Source: Chloroherpeton thalassium ATCC 35110
GTDB lineage: Bacteria > Bacteroidota > Chlorobiia > Chlorobiales > Chloroherpetonaceae
DNA length: 64,000 nt
Reading direction: 5' to 3'
Assembly (NCBI RefSeq): GCF_000020525.1
Contig: NC_011026.1
Coordinates: 2,958,001-3,022,000 of the forward strand
In this document: positions 37,916 to 47,238 of the stretch, piece after piece
How positions within the stretch are numbered: the stretch's first letter is position 1
Layout: each line of letters begins with the position of its first letter
Translations under genes and position numbers: made by a program
The notes under the pieces: generated by a model
Told to the model about the DNA's origin: nothing
Seen by the model: only the letters and a program-made list of their open reading frames with translations
The model's database searches: none

Positions 37916-38908
37916 ATGAAATGGATAAAATTTTTGCTCTCTCTCCCGGTGCTCTTCTTTTTTATCATGGCCACCGCTTATGGCCAATACAAAGCCACTT
38001 TGGTGCAAACTTTTACCGGACATGTCGCCGGCATTAGAAGCATCGCGTTTAGCCCGGATGGAAAGTTCATTGCAAGTGCCAGCGCCGACAACACCGTTCG
38101 CATTTGGAATGTCAAAGAAATGAAAATCGAGCGATCGATTTGGAAAGCGCACCGGCTACCCGTCACAGTGGTCGCATTCAGTCCCGATGGAAAATATGTC
38201 GCAAGCGGCAGCGATGACAAAACCATCAAGATTTGGGACATTTCGAAAGGGGTCGCCGTGAAAGAACTCAAAGGCCATCGAACGGGAATTCGCGGCCTGG
38301 CCTACTCGCCCGACGGAAAGCACTTGGTCAGCTCCGATTTTGATCCAACCCTTCACGTTTGGTCGATTGAAACAGGTAAAGAAATTTTGAAGAAACCCGC
38401 TCATGCTTTGCCCTTTTTCTCGATTGACTTTAACCATTCAGGCAACCTGATGGCCACAGCCAGCATGGACAACCTCATCAACCTTTGGAACGCCAAAGAT
38501 CTCACCTTGATTCGCTCTTATGGAGGACACAGCGACATCGTTTTTCAAGCAAAATTCAGCAAAAATAGCACCTTGCTCGCCAGCTGCAGCCGTGATTCAA
38601 CCGTCAAAATTTGGGAAGTGGATTCCACCGCGTCTTCAACATCAAGCTACCTGAGAACACCTGAAAAATTGACATTTAAAGGACACAGCGATTATGTCCT
38701 AACGGTTGCTTTTCACCCGAACAATGATTTGGTAGCCAGTGGCAGCGCCGATAAAACCGTGAAACTTTGGTCGATTAGCGAAAACAAAGAAGTCCAAACT
38801 TTAACAGGCCACACCGCATCGGTTCAGTCGATTGCGTTTAGCGGTGATGGAAAATACTTAGCCACTGCGGGCAGCGATCACAACATTATGCTTTGGCGCA
38901 TCAAATGA
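37916..38908 (+). CDS. exported WD40-repeat protein
   Basis: A 330-residue protein with a signal peptide (about 1-22) and about seven WD40 repeats filling the rest, for example IAFSPDGKFIASASADNTVRIWN and VAFHPNNDLVASGSADKTVKLWS-type units. It should fold as a closed beta-propeller in the periplasm. A good AGGAGA Shine-Dalgarno sequence precedes the start. A strong terminator follows, so it is a single-gene unit. The partner and role are unknown. Confidence 0.88.
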   Translation: MKWIKFLLSLPVLFFFIMATAYGQYKATLVQTFTGHVAGIRSIAFSPDGKFIASASADNTVRIWNVKEMKIERSIWKAHRLPVTVVAFSPDGKYVASGSDDKTIKIWDISKGVAVKELKGHRTGIRGLAYSPDGKHLVSSDFDPTLHVWSIETGKEILKKPAHALPFFSIDFNHSGNLMATASMDNLINLWNAKDLTLIRSYGGHSDIVFQAKFSKNSTLLASCSRDSTVKIWEVDSTASSTSSYLRTPEKLTFKGHSDYVLTVAFHPNNDLVASGSADKTVKLWSISENKEVQTLTGHTASVQSIAFSGDGKYLATAGSDHNIMLWRIK

Positions 38909-38932
38909 TTTTTGGCTAAACCCTTTATTCAC

Positions 38933-38975
38933 AAAGTGATTCCGCTGCGACCTGCAAAACGGAATCACTTTTTTT
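38933..38975 (+). terminator. rho-independent terminator after the WD40 gene
   Basis: A 12-bp stem (AAAGTGATTCCG with CGGAATCACTTT) closes a 15-nt loop and runs into a T tract. It starts 24 bp after the stop codon. Confidence 0.85.
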
Positions 38976-39132
38976 ATTGAACAACGGTTTTCTGCCAATT
39001 ATTGGCTGTTATTATTTTGAAGTATGGAATGATTTATCGTATTTATCCTTGTTGAAGTCGAAAATAAACGCCGCTTCATTGACCCAATTCACCTTTTCGG
39101 TGAAAAACTCGAAGTCTTAGAAAGAAAGAAAT

Positions 39133-40122
39133 ATGGATTACAAACAATCTGGAGTAGATATTGACGCGGGTGAAGAATTGGTTCGCCGCATTAAACCGCT
39201 TGTCAGACAAACCTTTACGCCTGGCGCACTGAGCGATATTGGCGCGTTCGGCGGCTTTTTTGAACTAGATTTTTCGGCCTACAAAAAGCCGGTGCTGGTG
39301 AGCAGCGTAGATGGCGTTGGCACGAAAATCAAAGTGGCGGCTGCCTTAAAAAAATACGACACGATTGGCACTTGTTTGGTAAATCATTGCACCAACGACA
39401 TTTTGGTTTGCGGCGCAAAACCGCTCTACTTTCTTGATTATTATGCCTGCGGAAAGCTCTCTCCAGACGACGCCGAAAATGTGGTTCGCGGCATTGTCAA
39501 TGGCTGTAAGGAAAATGACGCGGCGCTCATCGGCGGCGAAACAGCGGAAATGCCCGGCATTTACGGCGCAGACGATTTTGATCTTGCCGGCACCATTGTG
39601 GGCGTCGTAGAAAAAGATCAGATTTTAAATGGCCGTTCTATCAAAGAAGGCGATGTGCTGATTGGCCTTCCATCTACTGGGTTGCACACGAACGGCTACT
39701 CGCTGGCGCGGCGCATATTCGAAGGTCGACTCAACGAACATTCCGAATCGCTTGGAAAAACGATCGGCGAATCGCTACTTGAAATTCATCGCTCTTATCT
39801 GAACCCGATTCATCCGATGCTCGATTGGGCGGAAATCAAAGGCTTGGCGCACATCACCGGCGGCGGACTCGTCGGCAACACCATGCGCATCATTCCCAAC
39901 GGCTTGAAATTGAACATCGACTGGAACGCTTGGCCGAACCTGCCCATTTTTGAGATGATTCAAAAAGACGGCAATGTGCCGACCGAAGACATGCGCCGCA
40001 CGTTCAATCTCGGAGTCGGCTTGGTGATTGTCACAGAGAAAACACAGGCGGACAAAATTTTCACGCATCTGAAAACCGTTGGTGAAACGCCATACATGAT
40101 CGGCGAAGTGGCCGTCGCATAA
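39133..40122 (+). CDS. purM: phosphoribosylformylglycinamidine cyclo-ligase
   Basis: A 329-residue AIR synthetase of purine biosynthesis. It carries the N-terminal [13 protein letters not shown] and [16 protein letters not shown] motifs, the [14 protein letters not shown]-site motif and [10 protein letters not shown] in the C-terminal domain. It closes the imidazole ring of the purine precursor with ATP. It is preceded by a Shine-Dalgarno-like AGAAAGAAA stretch and followed by the restriction-modification genes. Confidence 0.96.
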   Translation: MDYKQSGVDIDAGEELVRRIKPLVRQTFTPGALSDIGAFGGFFELDFSAYKKPVLVSSVDGVGTKIKVAAALKKYDTIGTCLVNHCTNDILVCGAKPLYFLDYYACGKLSPDDAENVVRGIVNGCKENDAALIGGETAEMPGIYGADDFDLAGTIVGVVEKDQILNGRSIKEGDVLIGLPSTGLHTNGYSLARRIFEGRLNEHSESLGKTIGESLLEIHRSYLNPIHPMLDWAEIKGLAHITGGGLVGNTMRIIPNGLKLNIDWNAWPNLPIFEMIQKDGNVPTEDMRRTFNLGVGLVIVTEKTQADKIFTHLKTVGETPYMIGEVAVA

Positions 40123-40159
40123 AAAGGTTAAAGGGACACGAATATCGGACGGGGGGGAA

Positions 40160-41038
40160 ATGGCGAAGTTTGAAAACAAAAATCATGTCATCTATCACGG
40201 CGATGCGATAGACATCTTGCAACGGGAAATAGCCGACGAGTCGATAGATTTGGTTTTTGTTGACCCGCCATATAATATCGGAAAAAAGTTTTCCGATTTC
40301 CACGACAAGTGGCCGTCGGATACGGATTACGCCGAATGGGCTTATCGCTGGATTGACGAGTGCATAAGGATTTTAAAGCCGACCGGCACGTTGTATCTAA
40401 TGTCCGGCACTCAGGCGATGCCTTACTTTGACTTGTATGTAAGAGATAAGCTGACCGTTCTCGGTCGCCTCGTCTGGGCGTATGACAGTTCGGGCGTTCA
40501 AGCTAAAAAATATTTCGGCTCAATGTATGAGCCGATTTTGCATTGCGTGAAAGATGCCAAGGCTTATTGCTTTAATGCAGACGATATTCTCGTTGAGGCA
40601 AAAACCGGAGCGAAAAGAAAGCTCATCGATTATCGCGGTGAAGTCCCGAAACCCTACAATACACAAAAAGTGCCAGGCAATGTTTGGGAGTTTCCAAGAG
40701 TTCGTTATCGCATGGACGAATATGAAGACCATCCGTCTCAAAAACCCATGGTGTTGTTGGAACGCATCGTTCGCGCAAGCAGCAACGCCGGCGATATCGT
40801 TTTAGACCCGTTTGCCGGCACATTTACCGCCGCTGCCGTCGCCAAGGCGTTCGGGCGAAAAAGCGTTAGCATTGAATCGCAAGAAAAATATCTCAAAATC
40901 GGATTGCGCCGCATCTTAGATATGACCGAATATCAAGGGGAAAAATTGGACGCGGTCAAAAAAAATACAAAAATCAAAAATAGGCGCGGCGTGAAATACG
41001 AAGAGACAACGGGAGAACTGTTCAGTGTCAGTTCTTAA
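40160..41038 (+). CDS. DNA adenine methyltransferase, YhdJ-like, of a type II R-M system
   Basis: A 292-residue beta-class methyltransferase: the catalytic DPPY motif (residues 35-38) comes first and the SAM motif DPFAGT (216-221) comes last. Long stretches resemble Escherichia coli YhdJ, such as VWAYDSSGVQAKKYFGSMYEP and YNTQKVPGNVWEFPRVRY in shape, and YhdJ methylates adenine in ATGCAT. ATGCAT specificity is therefore a reasonable inference here. The start follows a run of seven G that serves as ribosome site. It overlaps the nuclease gene by 14 bp, so it forms a restriction-modification pair and is not an orphan like YhdJ. Confidence 0.88.
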   Translation: MAKFENKNHVIYHGDAIDILQREIADESIDLVFVDPPYNIGKKFSDFHDKWPSDTDYAEWAYRWIDECIRILKPTGTLYLMSGTQAMPYFDLYVRDKLTVLGRLVWAYDSSGVQAKKYFGSMYEPILHCVKDAKAYCFNADDILVEAKTGAKRKLIDYRGEVPKPYNTQKVPGNVWEFPRVRYRMDEYEDHPSQKPMVLLERIVRASSNAGDIVLDPFAGTFTAAAVAKAFGRKSVSIESQEKYLKIGLRRILDMTEYQGEKLDAVKKNTKIKNRRGVKYEETTGELFSVSS

Positions 41039-42197
41039 ACATGACTTCACCGAGCAAATGATCGCCATACTCGACCGACACACAAGCGGTCAGGGCGAGG
41101 CGCTGTTAAATACGTCCGCACTCCTTCAATATCTCAACATCAAAACAAAAGCGGCAAATCGCGGTTCAAAGTCCCGAGCCGGTTTTGCCAATCACTACGC
41201 GCTTTATGTCCTTCTTGAAGATTATCTCAACGGCAATTTTGATAAAACCGGCGGTTACGCAAATTACGACGGCGCGAAATTCACCGACCTGCTACGCCGG
41301 CAGCGCGAATTGCCGTTCGGTAAAAAACTACAAAACCATGCTTTAAACCACCGACTTAACGAGGAGTTCAAAAAATATTTTCCTACCTGTCGGCAGTTAC
41401 CCGTCATCCGAGACGCCGAAAGCAATCGATATTGGATAAACGAACATCTGATTATTTCCGGTCGCTTTAATCTCGCGCGACCGATGATGGAAATCATCGC
41501 TGCGTATGTTGAGGCAAGGCAACGCGCTTTTTTCGAGTTTACGGCCTATTGCCGAGAGCTGATTGACCTACAAGAAGAATCGCCGGAAAAGGCGGTTCAA
41601 TTTGTCAAAAGCCTGTTTCGCCCCAATGTCGACGCTCGCATATTTGAAATAGCAAGCTTCGCCGTTCTCAAAGAATATTATGCGGGGCAAAAAATTTATT
41701 GGGGACATTCGCCGAAAGACCTTGTTGAAGACCCGTTGATTTTATACAAAACCGGCAGAACAAATGCCAACGACGGCGGCATCGATTTCGTGATGAAGCC
41801 GCTCGGTCGTTTTTTTCAAGTAACGGAAACGACGGATGTGGAGAAATATTTTTTGGACATTGATAAGGTGCAACGCTACCCGATTACGTTTGTGGTAAAA
41901 AGCAACGCTTCGTGCGAAGAAATATTGGAGAAAATCGCAGGGCAAGCCGAAGCCAAATATCATATCAAGGCCGTCGTCGAAAAATATCTTGCCTCAATTG
42001 AGGAAGTGATCAACATACCGGCGCTCGTTGAGATTTTTGAAAAGGTGTTGCAAGCCGGAAAAACGAAGCGAGTCGTTGAAGAAATCGAGCTTCAAAGTCG
42101 TGTTGAGTTTAATGTTGAAGCTGAGGAACAAGATGTTTTAGCTTTTGAAAAGACGAAAAAGAATTTGCCGAAAACGCGCCCCGATATCAAGTTTTGA
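41025..42197 (+). CDS. putative type II restriction endonuclease partner
   Basis: A 390-residue protein starting at GTG 41025, inside the end of the methyltransferase gene, with GGGAGA 9 nt upstream. The nuclease call rests on that coupling and on a PD-(D/E)XK-like core: helix Glu208 (RIFEIAS), then GGIDFV with Asp254, then FFQVTE with Gln265 and Glu268. The usual catalytic Lys is replaced by Thr267, so the active site is unusual. The first 200 residues are likely DNA-recognition helices. The recognition site is probably that of the methyltransferase. No known family was recognised with certainty. Confidence 0.7.
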   Translation: MSVLKHDFTEQMIAILDRHTSGQGEALLNTSALLQYLNIKTKAANRGSKSRAGFANHYALYVLLEDYLNGNFDKTGGYANYDGAKFTDLLRRQRELPFGKKLQNHALNHRLNEEFKKYFPTCRQLPVIRDAESNRYWINEHLIISGRFNLARPMMEIIAAYVEARQRAFFEFTAYCRELIDLQEESPEKAVQFVKSLFRPNVDARIFEIASFAVLKEYYAGQKIYWGHSPKDLVEDPLILYKTGRTNANDGGIDFVMKPLGRFFQVTETTDVEKYFLDIDKVQRYPITFVVKSNASCEEILEKIAGQAEAKYHIKAVVEKYLASIEEVINIPALVEIFEKVLQAGKTKRVVEEIELQSRVEFNVEAEEQDVLAFEKTKKNLPKTRPDIKF

Positions 42198-42235
42198 TTA
42201 ACCGATTCATAACCATTGAAAAAAAACACTTCAGA

Positions 42236-43096
42236 ATGACTGTATTTATTTCGGATGAAGAGATTTCAAAATTTATCCAAGAGGACGTCCCTTATTTCGA
42301 TTTAACCACGCTTGCGCTCGGCATTGCGGAAAAAAAGGGAAAAATCACTTACCATACGCGCCATGAAACAGTCGCGTGCGGCACGGAAGAAGCCGCACGC
42401 GTTTTGGAAAAATGTGGTGCAAAAGTAACAACGCTTGTGCCGTCGGGAAGTTTGCTTTCGGACGGTGAGCTTATGCTCGAAGCCGAAGGTGCGGCGGGCA
42501 CATTGCACACGGCGTGGAAAGTCAGTTTGAACTTGCTTGAGTACATGTCGGGCGTTGCCACGCGAACCAATAAATTGGTCACGCTGGCAAGACGCGAAAA
42601 CCCGAACATCACGGTTGCTATCACGCGAAAAATTTTCCCTGGAACAAAATCACTTTCGGTCAAAGCTGTACTGGCGGGCGGAGCGCATTTGCATCGCTTG
42701 GGCTTATCCGAAACGGTTTTGGTTTTCAAGCAGCATCTTGTTTTTATGGGCGGATTGAGTGAGTTCCTTCATCAGCTTGAGGCGCTGAAAATAGAATGCA
42801 AGGAAAAGAAAATTGGAATTGAAGTTGATAACGAAGCCCAAGCCTTCGAAGTAGCTGAAGCTGGTGTAGATATGGTTCAGTTCGACAAAATTCCCGCGAA
42901 CGATTTAACCAAAACTGTTTCGAATTTAAAAGCGAAGTATCCATCGCTTCAAATTGCCGCAGCTGGCGGCATCAATGGGGAAAATGTGCGAGAATACGCT
43001 GCCACTGGCGTTGACATACTGGTAACGACTTGGCCGTATTTCGGCAAGCCCGCCGACATTCAAGCCAAAATGCACACTCTCGACATTGTCGTTTAA
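42236..43096 (+). CDS. modD: ModD-like protein (NadC-related phosphoribosyltransferase fold)
   Basis: A 286-residue protein from the ATG at 42236; a TTG at 42194 overlapping the nuclease stop is less likely. It has the quinolinate phosphoribosyltransferase fold: EDVPYFDLTT, then YMSGVATRTNKLV, VAITRKIFPGTKSLSVKAVLAGGAHLHR-type active-site region, and AAAGGINGENVREYAATGVD. The variant HRLGLSETVLVF separates ModD from NadC. ModD is found near molybdate transport genes in other bacteria but its reaction is not established. No mod genes are seen here. Confidence 0.8.
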   Translation: MTVFISDEEISKFIQEDVPYFDLTTLALGIAEKKGKITYHTRHETVACGTEEAARVLEKCGAKVTTLVPSGSLLSDGELMLEAEGAAGTLHTAWKVSLNLLEYMSGVATRTNKLVTLARRENPNITVAITRKIFPGTKSLSVKAVLAGGAHLHRLGLSETVLVFKQHLVFMGGLSEFLHQLEALKIECKEKKIGIEVDNEAQAFEVAEAGVDMVQFDKIPANDLTKTVSNLKAKYPSLQIAAAGGINGENVREYAATGVDILVTTWPYFGKPADIQAKMHTLDIVV

Positions 43097-43116
43097 CCCA
43101 ACACATTCCTAATGCA

Positions 43117-43140
43117 AAGAGCCGCGCGGAAGCGGCTCTT
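43117..43140 (+). terminator. hairpin downstream of modD
   Basis: A 9-bp GC-rich stem (AAGAGCCGC with GCGGCTCTT) with a 6-nt loop starts 20 bp after the modD stop. No T tract follows, so termination is probable only from stem strength and position. Confidence 0.55.
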
Positions 43141-43329
43141 ATAACGTCCCCATCTGCCATCGTAATATTAATCGTAACTTAACATCATAAAAAATTTCTT
43201 TCCTATAAGAATTATCGATATTTGTTATATAGCGCACAGAAAAAACAATCGCGCTGTTGCTATATTGTAATGATTTGAGCGTACCCTTTTTGCCCTAAAT
43301 ATCGGAAGAGATTGTCGTGAGGAGCTCTC

Positions 43330-43413
43330 ATGCTTCGTAAAGCAAAGTGCAACGAAGTTTGTTCAATGAAACAAAAAAATGTATGGTACGACACGCTGGA
43401 AAACTTAGCTTAA
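43330..43413 (+). CDS. possible 27-residue upstream ORF
   Basis: An ATG at 43330 has a clear GGAG ribosome site 8 nt upstream and opens a 27-codon frame (MLRKAKCNEVCSMK and on) ending TAA at 43413. It overlaps the start of the next gene in another frame. It has the best ribosome site in the region, so it may be a leader peptide that couples translation to the downstream gene, or a chance frame. Confidence 0.3.
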   Translation: MLRKAKCNEVCSMKQKNVWYDTLENLA

Positions 43414-44963
43414 AAAAGTGGATATTTTCGTTACTTATTTCCCCTGGACTACTGTTTCTTTTCGCTTATACAACCCTTTACATCGCTATCCACTTTTTCT
43501 TAACCGCTTATATTAAAGTAAAGTATTCGGACAGCTCGTTTCTTGCCGATAACAAGAAATATATTTTTCAATTTGAGGACATTTCCATCAATCTTTGGAT
43601 GAATGAGCTAAGGATCAAAAACTGTTCATTCTCCTTTGAATTGCCTTCGTCCGGCTATTCGCAACCGCCGATCCAGGTTTATGGAAAAACCCCGGAGGTT
43701 AAGCTTCATGATTTTACGCTGTTTTCACTGTTGCACGATCAGACGATTTCAATCCATTCATTCACTGTTGCGAAAACACAGTTGGCATTTTCAAAATCTC
43801 AAGAAACCCGTTCCATCGAGCCTGCAGCAGTCAATGTTTCCTCTCTTCCACAATTTTACTTTTTCCCTGACAGTTTATCATTTTCCTTTGCTGCCGAAAA
43901 TCTTCGCATTCGCTTCAGCAACTTAGAGCATGCAGATGATCGGCCCAAAGTTTCGATCGATGCTTCAGAAATTTTTGCGGAAGTATTTCCCACCACTTGG
44001 CATTCTTTCGATAATCACTTCTTTCTTTCAAGTGGCAACGCCACCTACCAACATAGCAATCGCACTTTTGCACTGAAAAATATTGAGCTGCTTCCCAATC
44101 AGGAAACGCTGCAAAACAAGTACCCTATCGAAGAATTTCATATTTCATTGAAGAGCATAGAACTTTGCGAAACGAATCCGATTGAATTATTTCTTAGCCA
44201 TGGCATTATGGCTCGCTCAATTAATGCTCGAGGGCTAAATGTTAAAATTAAAGCAAACTGGCAGGACTATGTGATTAGCAACGATGTGCTACTTCCAAAT
44301 GAAGCCTTTCAGAAGCTACCTTTTGATGTGGCTATTGATAGCATCAATATTTATGACTCAGAAGTCAGCTACTTGGTTTCTTGCCGCACAAAGCAGATCG
44401 ACAAACATATCCGCTTTTCAGGCATCAATGCAAGCCTTACCGATATTTATAAAGTGAATTTTAACGGGATTAAAAATTTACCTTGCCACTTTTCCGCCTC
44501 ATGTCTTTTGATGGGGCAAACGCCATTCGAGGTTCAAGCAACTTTACCGCTGCTGCATCCTCATTTTAATGTTCATTTTCACGGAAAAATCGGAGAATTG
44601 CCGGCATCGAGCTTAAAGTTGATTGCCAATCCCAAATACGCTTTTACAGCCACGCGCCAGTCTGTTGATCATATTGCGTTTGATGTGAATATCAACAATG
44701 GAACTGCAATGGGTTGGATTAATGCGATTTGTCGCGGCGGCGAAGAACCCCTCAACTCCCTACCAAACTTGCCCGCAACTTGCAGCATGACACAAAACCA
44801 AGCTGCAAAACGGACGACCACACAGCTCGCTCTTGCTAAAAGTAAATTCGCTAAAACATCCAAAGCAGGAATTATTCAAGCTCGCTACAGCGAACAGCAA
44901 GGATTTCTACAGTTCATGTGGGAAACGATCTGGAGCGGCCTATCCCAAATATTTACTGCTTAA
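43383..44963 (+). CDS. membrane-anchored AsmA/DUF748-like protein of unknown function
   Basis: A 526-residue protein from ATG 43383 (a GTG at 43347 is an alternative start). One N-terminal membrane segment (about residues 13-37) is followed by a large periplasmic, beta-rich part with repeated motifs such as SINLWMNELRIKNCSF and SINIYDSEVSYL, reminiscent of AsmA/DUF748 proteins. These often span or organise the envelope and help lipid or outer-membrane protein assembly. The family assignment is tentative. It is 82 bp upstream of the toast-rack-like gene and probably shares its transcription. Confidence 0.65.
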   Translation: MVRHAGKLSLKKWIFSLLISPGLLFLFAYTTLYIAIHFFLTAYIKVKYSDSSFLADNKKYIFQFEDISINLWMNELRIKNCSFSFELPSSGYSQPPIQVYGKTPEVKLHDFTLFSLLHDQTISIHSFTVAKTQLAFSKSQETRSIEPAAVNVSSLPQFYFFPDSLSFSFAAENLRIRFSNLEHADDRPKVSIDASEIFAEVFPTTWHSFDNHFFLSSGNATYQHSNRTFALKNIELLPNQETLQNKYPIEEFHISLKSIELCETNPIELFLSHGIMARSINARGLNVKIKANWQDYVISNDVLLPNEAFQKLPFDVAIDSINIYDSEVSYLVSCRTKQIDKHIRFSGINASLTDIYKVNFNGIKNLPCHFSASCLLMGQTPFEVQATLPLLHPHFNVHFHGKIGELPASSLKLIANPKYAFTATRQSVDHIAFDVNINNGTAMGWINAICRGGEEPLNSLPNLPATCSMTQNQAAKRTTTQLALAKSKFAKTSKAGIIQARYSEQQGFLQFMWETIWSGLSQIFTA

Positions 44964-45045
44964 AAGCTTCATTTGAAACATTTACGGTTTGTTTCCTGTA
45001 ATGAACTTTTACCGTTCGAATACCAATCCTTGAAGTTATTACCTT

Positions 45046-45936
45046 ATGAATCGATCAAAAAAGATCGCCGTATTGTTTTTTTTTACGGCTGTATCTGTTT
45101 TACCGACAACAGCCATTCTCGCACAGCTTGTAAAACACAATCAACCACTTTCCTCCGAGCACGATATTAAAGCCTATATTGAAGTTGGAGGCGCAAATTT
45201 TTCCTTACATGCCCATTCCGTTCCTTATGTTTATGAATACAAATATCCCGCTCGCGAGCTTGCCAACTTAAATACCACTTATAAGATCAAAGGTTCATCG
45301 GGTTTTCTTAGCATTACCACTACGCAGAACAATCAATCCAGCAACCACAAACTGATCGGATGGGAACTCTTTAATGATTCTGACGAAAGTCAAGTCATTC
45401 CGCCAATTGACCTATCGCTCTGCGATAAGTATCCAATTGATTTGAATCTTTCGGTTGGCGCTTCAAAAGCGGATCTGGATTTTACCGGAATAAAGCTCTC
45501 GAACTTGAATTTGAATACGGGCGCGTGCAAAACCATCGTCTCGTTTAACCTGCAAAATCTCGCAGTGCTTGAGCACATGAAAATTTCAACTGGCGCCTCA
45601 CAATTAACGATGACTGGCCTTGGATTTGCAAACTTCAACGAGATGGATTTTTATGGGGGCGTTACCGACGTAGAAATGGATTTTACGGGGAATATTGATC
45701 GCGCTGTTAAAGTGACCATCACGATCGACGCAGGAACCATGCTGATTAAAATTCCAAAAGACATCTCGGTAAATTTAACGCATTCCGGGAGCTTTTTTTC
45801 CAGCATTGACTTGCCGACAGATTTTGTAAAAAACGCTTCGCAGTACACCAGTTCAAACTACGGGACAACAAAAGGCGTTTTAAATATGACGATTTCCAGC
45901 GGCGCTGGCGCCTTAAAATTAGAATGGATTGAATAA
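45046..45936 (+). CDS. exported toast-rack/LiaF-C-like protein
   Basis: A 296-residue protein with a signal peptide (about 1-27). The mature protein is beta-rich with repeated Gly-Ala-Ser turns: DLNLSVGASKADLDFTG, LNLNTGACKTIVSF, KISTGASQLTMTG. This matches the repeat style of the DUF2154/toast-rack and LiaF C-terminal families, which act as envelope sensors or scaffolds. The function is unknown. Its stop is only 4 bp from the stop of the convergent outer-membrane gene. Confidence 0.65.
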   Translation: MNRSKKIAVLFFFTAVSVLPTTAILAQLVKHNQPLSSEHDIKAYIEVGGANFSLHAHSVPYVYEYKYPARELANLNTTYKIKGSSGFLSITTTQNNQSSNHKLIGWELFNDSDESQVIPPIDLSLCDKYPIDLNLSVGASKADLDFTGIKLSNLNLNTGACKTIVSFNLQNLAVLEHMKISTGASQLTMTGLGFANFNEMDFYGGVTDVEMDFTGNIDRAVKVTITIDAGTMLIKIPKDISVNLTHSGSFFSSIDLPTDFVKNASQYTSSNYGTTKGVLNMTISSGAGALKLEWIE

Positions 45937-45940
45937 CGCT

Positions 45941-47206
45941 CTATTCAATAATTGGCTGCAAGAACCACTTCTCGCCGGCGTTCAAAGAAATTTTGATTTT
46001 AAAAATTCGCTCGTCTATTAAGCCATTTGCCGTTGTGCCCCGCATCGCATATTCCATGTTAATATCAACCACCGACGACACATCCGAAATTGGAAATCCC
46101 ATTCCAAGCGTTAAACCAATCTCGTTAATATCTTCATCAGCAACAGTCAAATAGGACTGATTCACATAAAATCCAGCGCGATAGGTTTGCCGCTTAAACC
46201 AGCTTGCTCGCTTATTTTGAGAAGGCGTCCATTCTGAACCAAAACTGATGCGCTTTGCGTCTTTTGCGTAAGAAACATCTTCATTGAAATAAGTAAAATC
46301 GCCCCATTTTTGAAAAGACGCATCCAGAGCAAAACGCAGTTGCGGATTTACAACATAGCCAAAACCAAGCGCGTAGGATTCAGGCAGCTTCACGACGCTA
46401 TTCGAAGTGGAGATTGTATCTGTTCCTGCCGACGCACTGATGATGGTTTCACGATCCGCAGAAAGTTTATCCGACGAGTTAAAAACAAAGCCAACCGAAA
46501 GTTGATCGCTCTCAGAAAAAAGGCCAACTTTGGATTCGTAGACAAAACCGGCTGTAAAAGTTTGACCCGTCAAATGATCGTTGGCTTCAAAGTCTGAATC
46601 TTCAAACGAGTAATCGTCATAGCGGCTTTTTGCCATTTTCTCAAATGTGCCAAACATGAAATTCAAAGAGAAGCCAAGCCGGATATTTCCGAAGCGCTCG
46701 CTCGAAAGTGGCATTAATCCAATGGAAAGCGGGACATAACTTAAACCGCCAGAGCCTTCATAGGTAAATTCATACTCGGAAGTCGTTCCTTCAACTGTGG
46801 AAATAGTGCCGGATTCTACTTGCTGGTAATTACAGAGAGAATAAGGATAAAGCCCCGCTGAAAACACAAATCCCGACACGGGAAAAGCAATTCCTGTACC
46901 ATAAAATCCGCCACTTGCTTGACTGGCCGAGGCAAAGTCCGTTTCCCCTAAAAATTTAGCGTAGTAAAAATCGCCGGAAAGCCGTGTTTCTTTGAGAACA
47001 GAAAGCAATGCAGGGTTGACGCGGTTAATATATCGGGAATCGGCCAGAGCCAATCCTGCGCCGCCCATTCCAGCAGCAAGCGCTGAAGACGCGTATTGAA
47101 TGTCGCCAAGGCCAAAACGAGAATACAAAGAACCTCCGCTTGCAAACAGCATTTGGCTATGCAACGAAGAAAAAGCGACCAAAATAACAAAAACAAATTT
47201 TTTCAC
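45941..47206 (-). CDS. outer-membrane beta-barrel protein (FadL/PorV-like)
   Basis: A 421-residue protein starting at GTG 47206 with a signal peptide (about 1-22). GGSLYSRFGLGDIQY, AAGMGGAGLALAD and NPALLSVL near the N-terminus resemble FadL/OmpP1- or PorV-type barrels of Bacteroidota/Chlorobi. The remainder is made of alternating hydrophobic and polar strands ending in a typical barrel strand. It may transport hydrophobic compounds or act in envelope biogenesis. It is the third gene after lepA-lepB (32 bp downstream of lepB). Confidence 0.75.
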   Translation of the reverse strand: MKKFVFVILVAFSSLHSQMLFASGGSLYSRFGLGDIQYASSALAAGMGGAGLALADSRYINRVNPALLSVLKETRLSGDFYYAKFLGETDFASASQASGGFYGTGIAFPVSGFVFSAGLYPYSLCNYQQVESGTISTVEGTTSEYEFTYEGSGGLSYVPLSIGLMPLSSERFGNIRLGFSLNFMFGTFEKMAKSRYDDYSFEDSDFEANDHLTGQTFTAGFVYESKVGLFSESDQLSVGFVFNSSDKLSADRETIISASAGTDTISTSNSVVKLPESYALGFGYVVNPQLRFALDASFQKWGDFTYFNEDVSYAKDAKRISFGSEWTPSQNKRASWFKRQTYRAGFYVNQSYLTVADEDINEIGLTLGMGFPISDVSSVVDINMEYAMRGTTANGLIDERIFKIKISLNAGEKWFLQPIIE

Positions 47207-47238
47207 GATGAATCAGGCTATCAATTGATAATTAAAAC

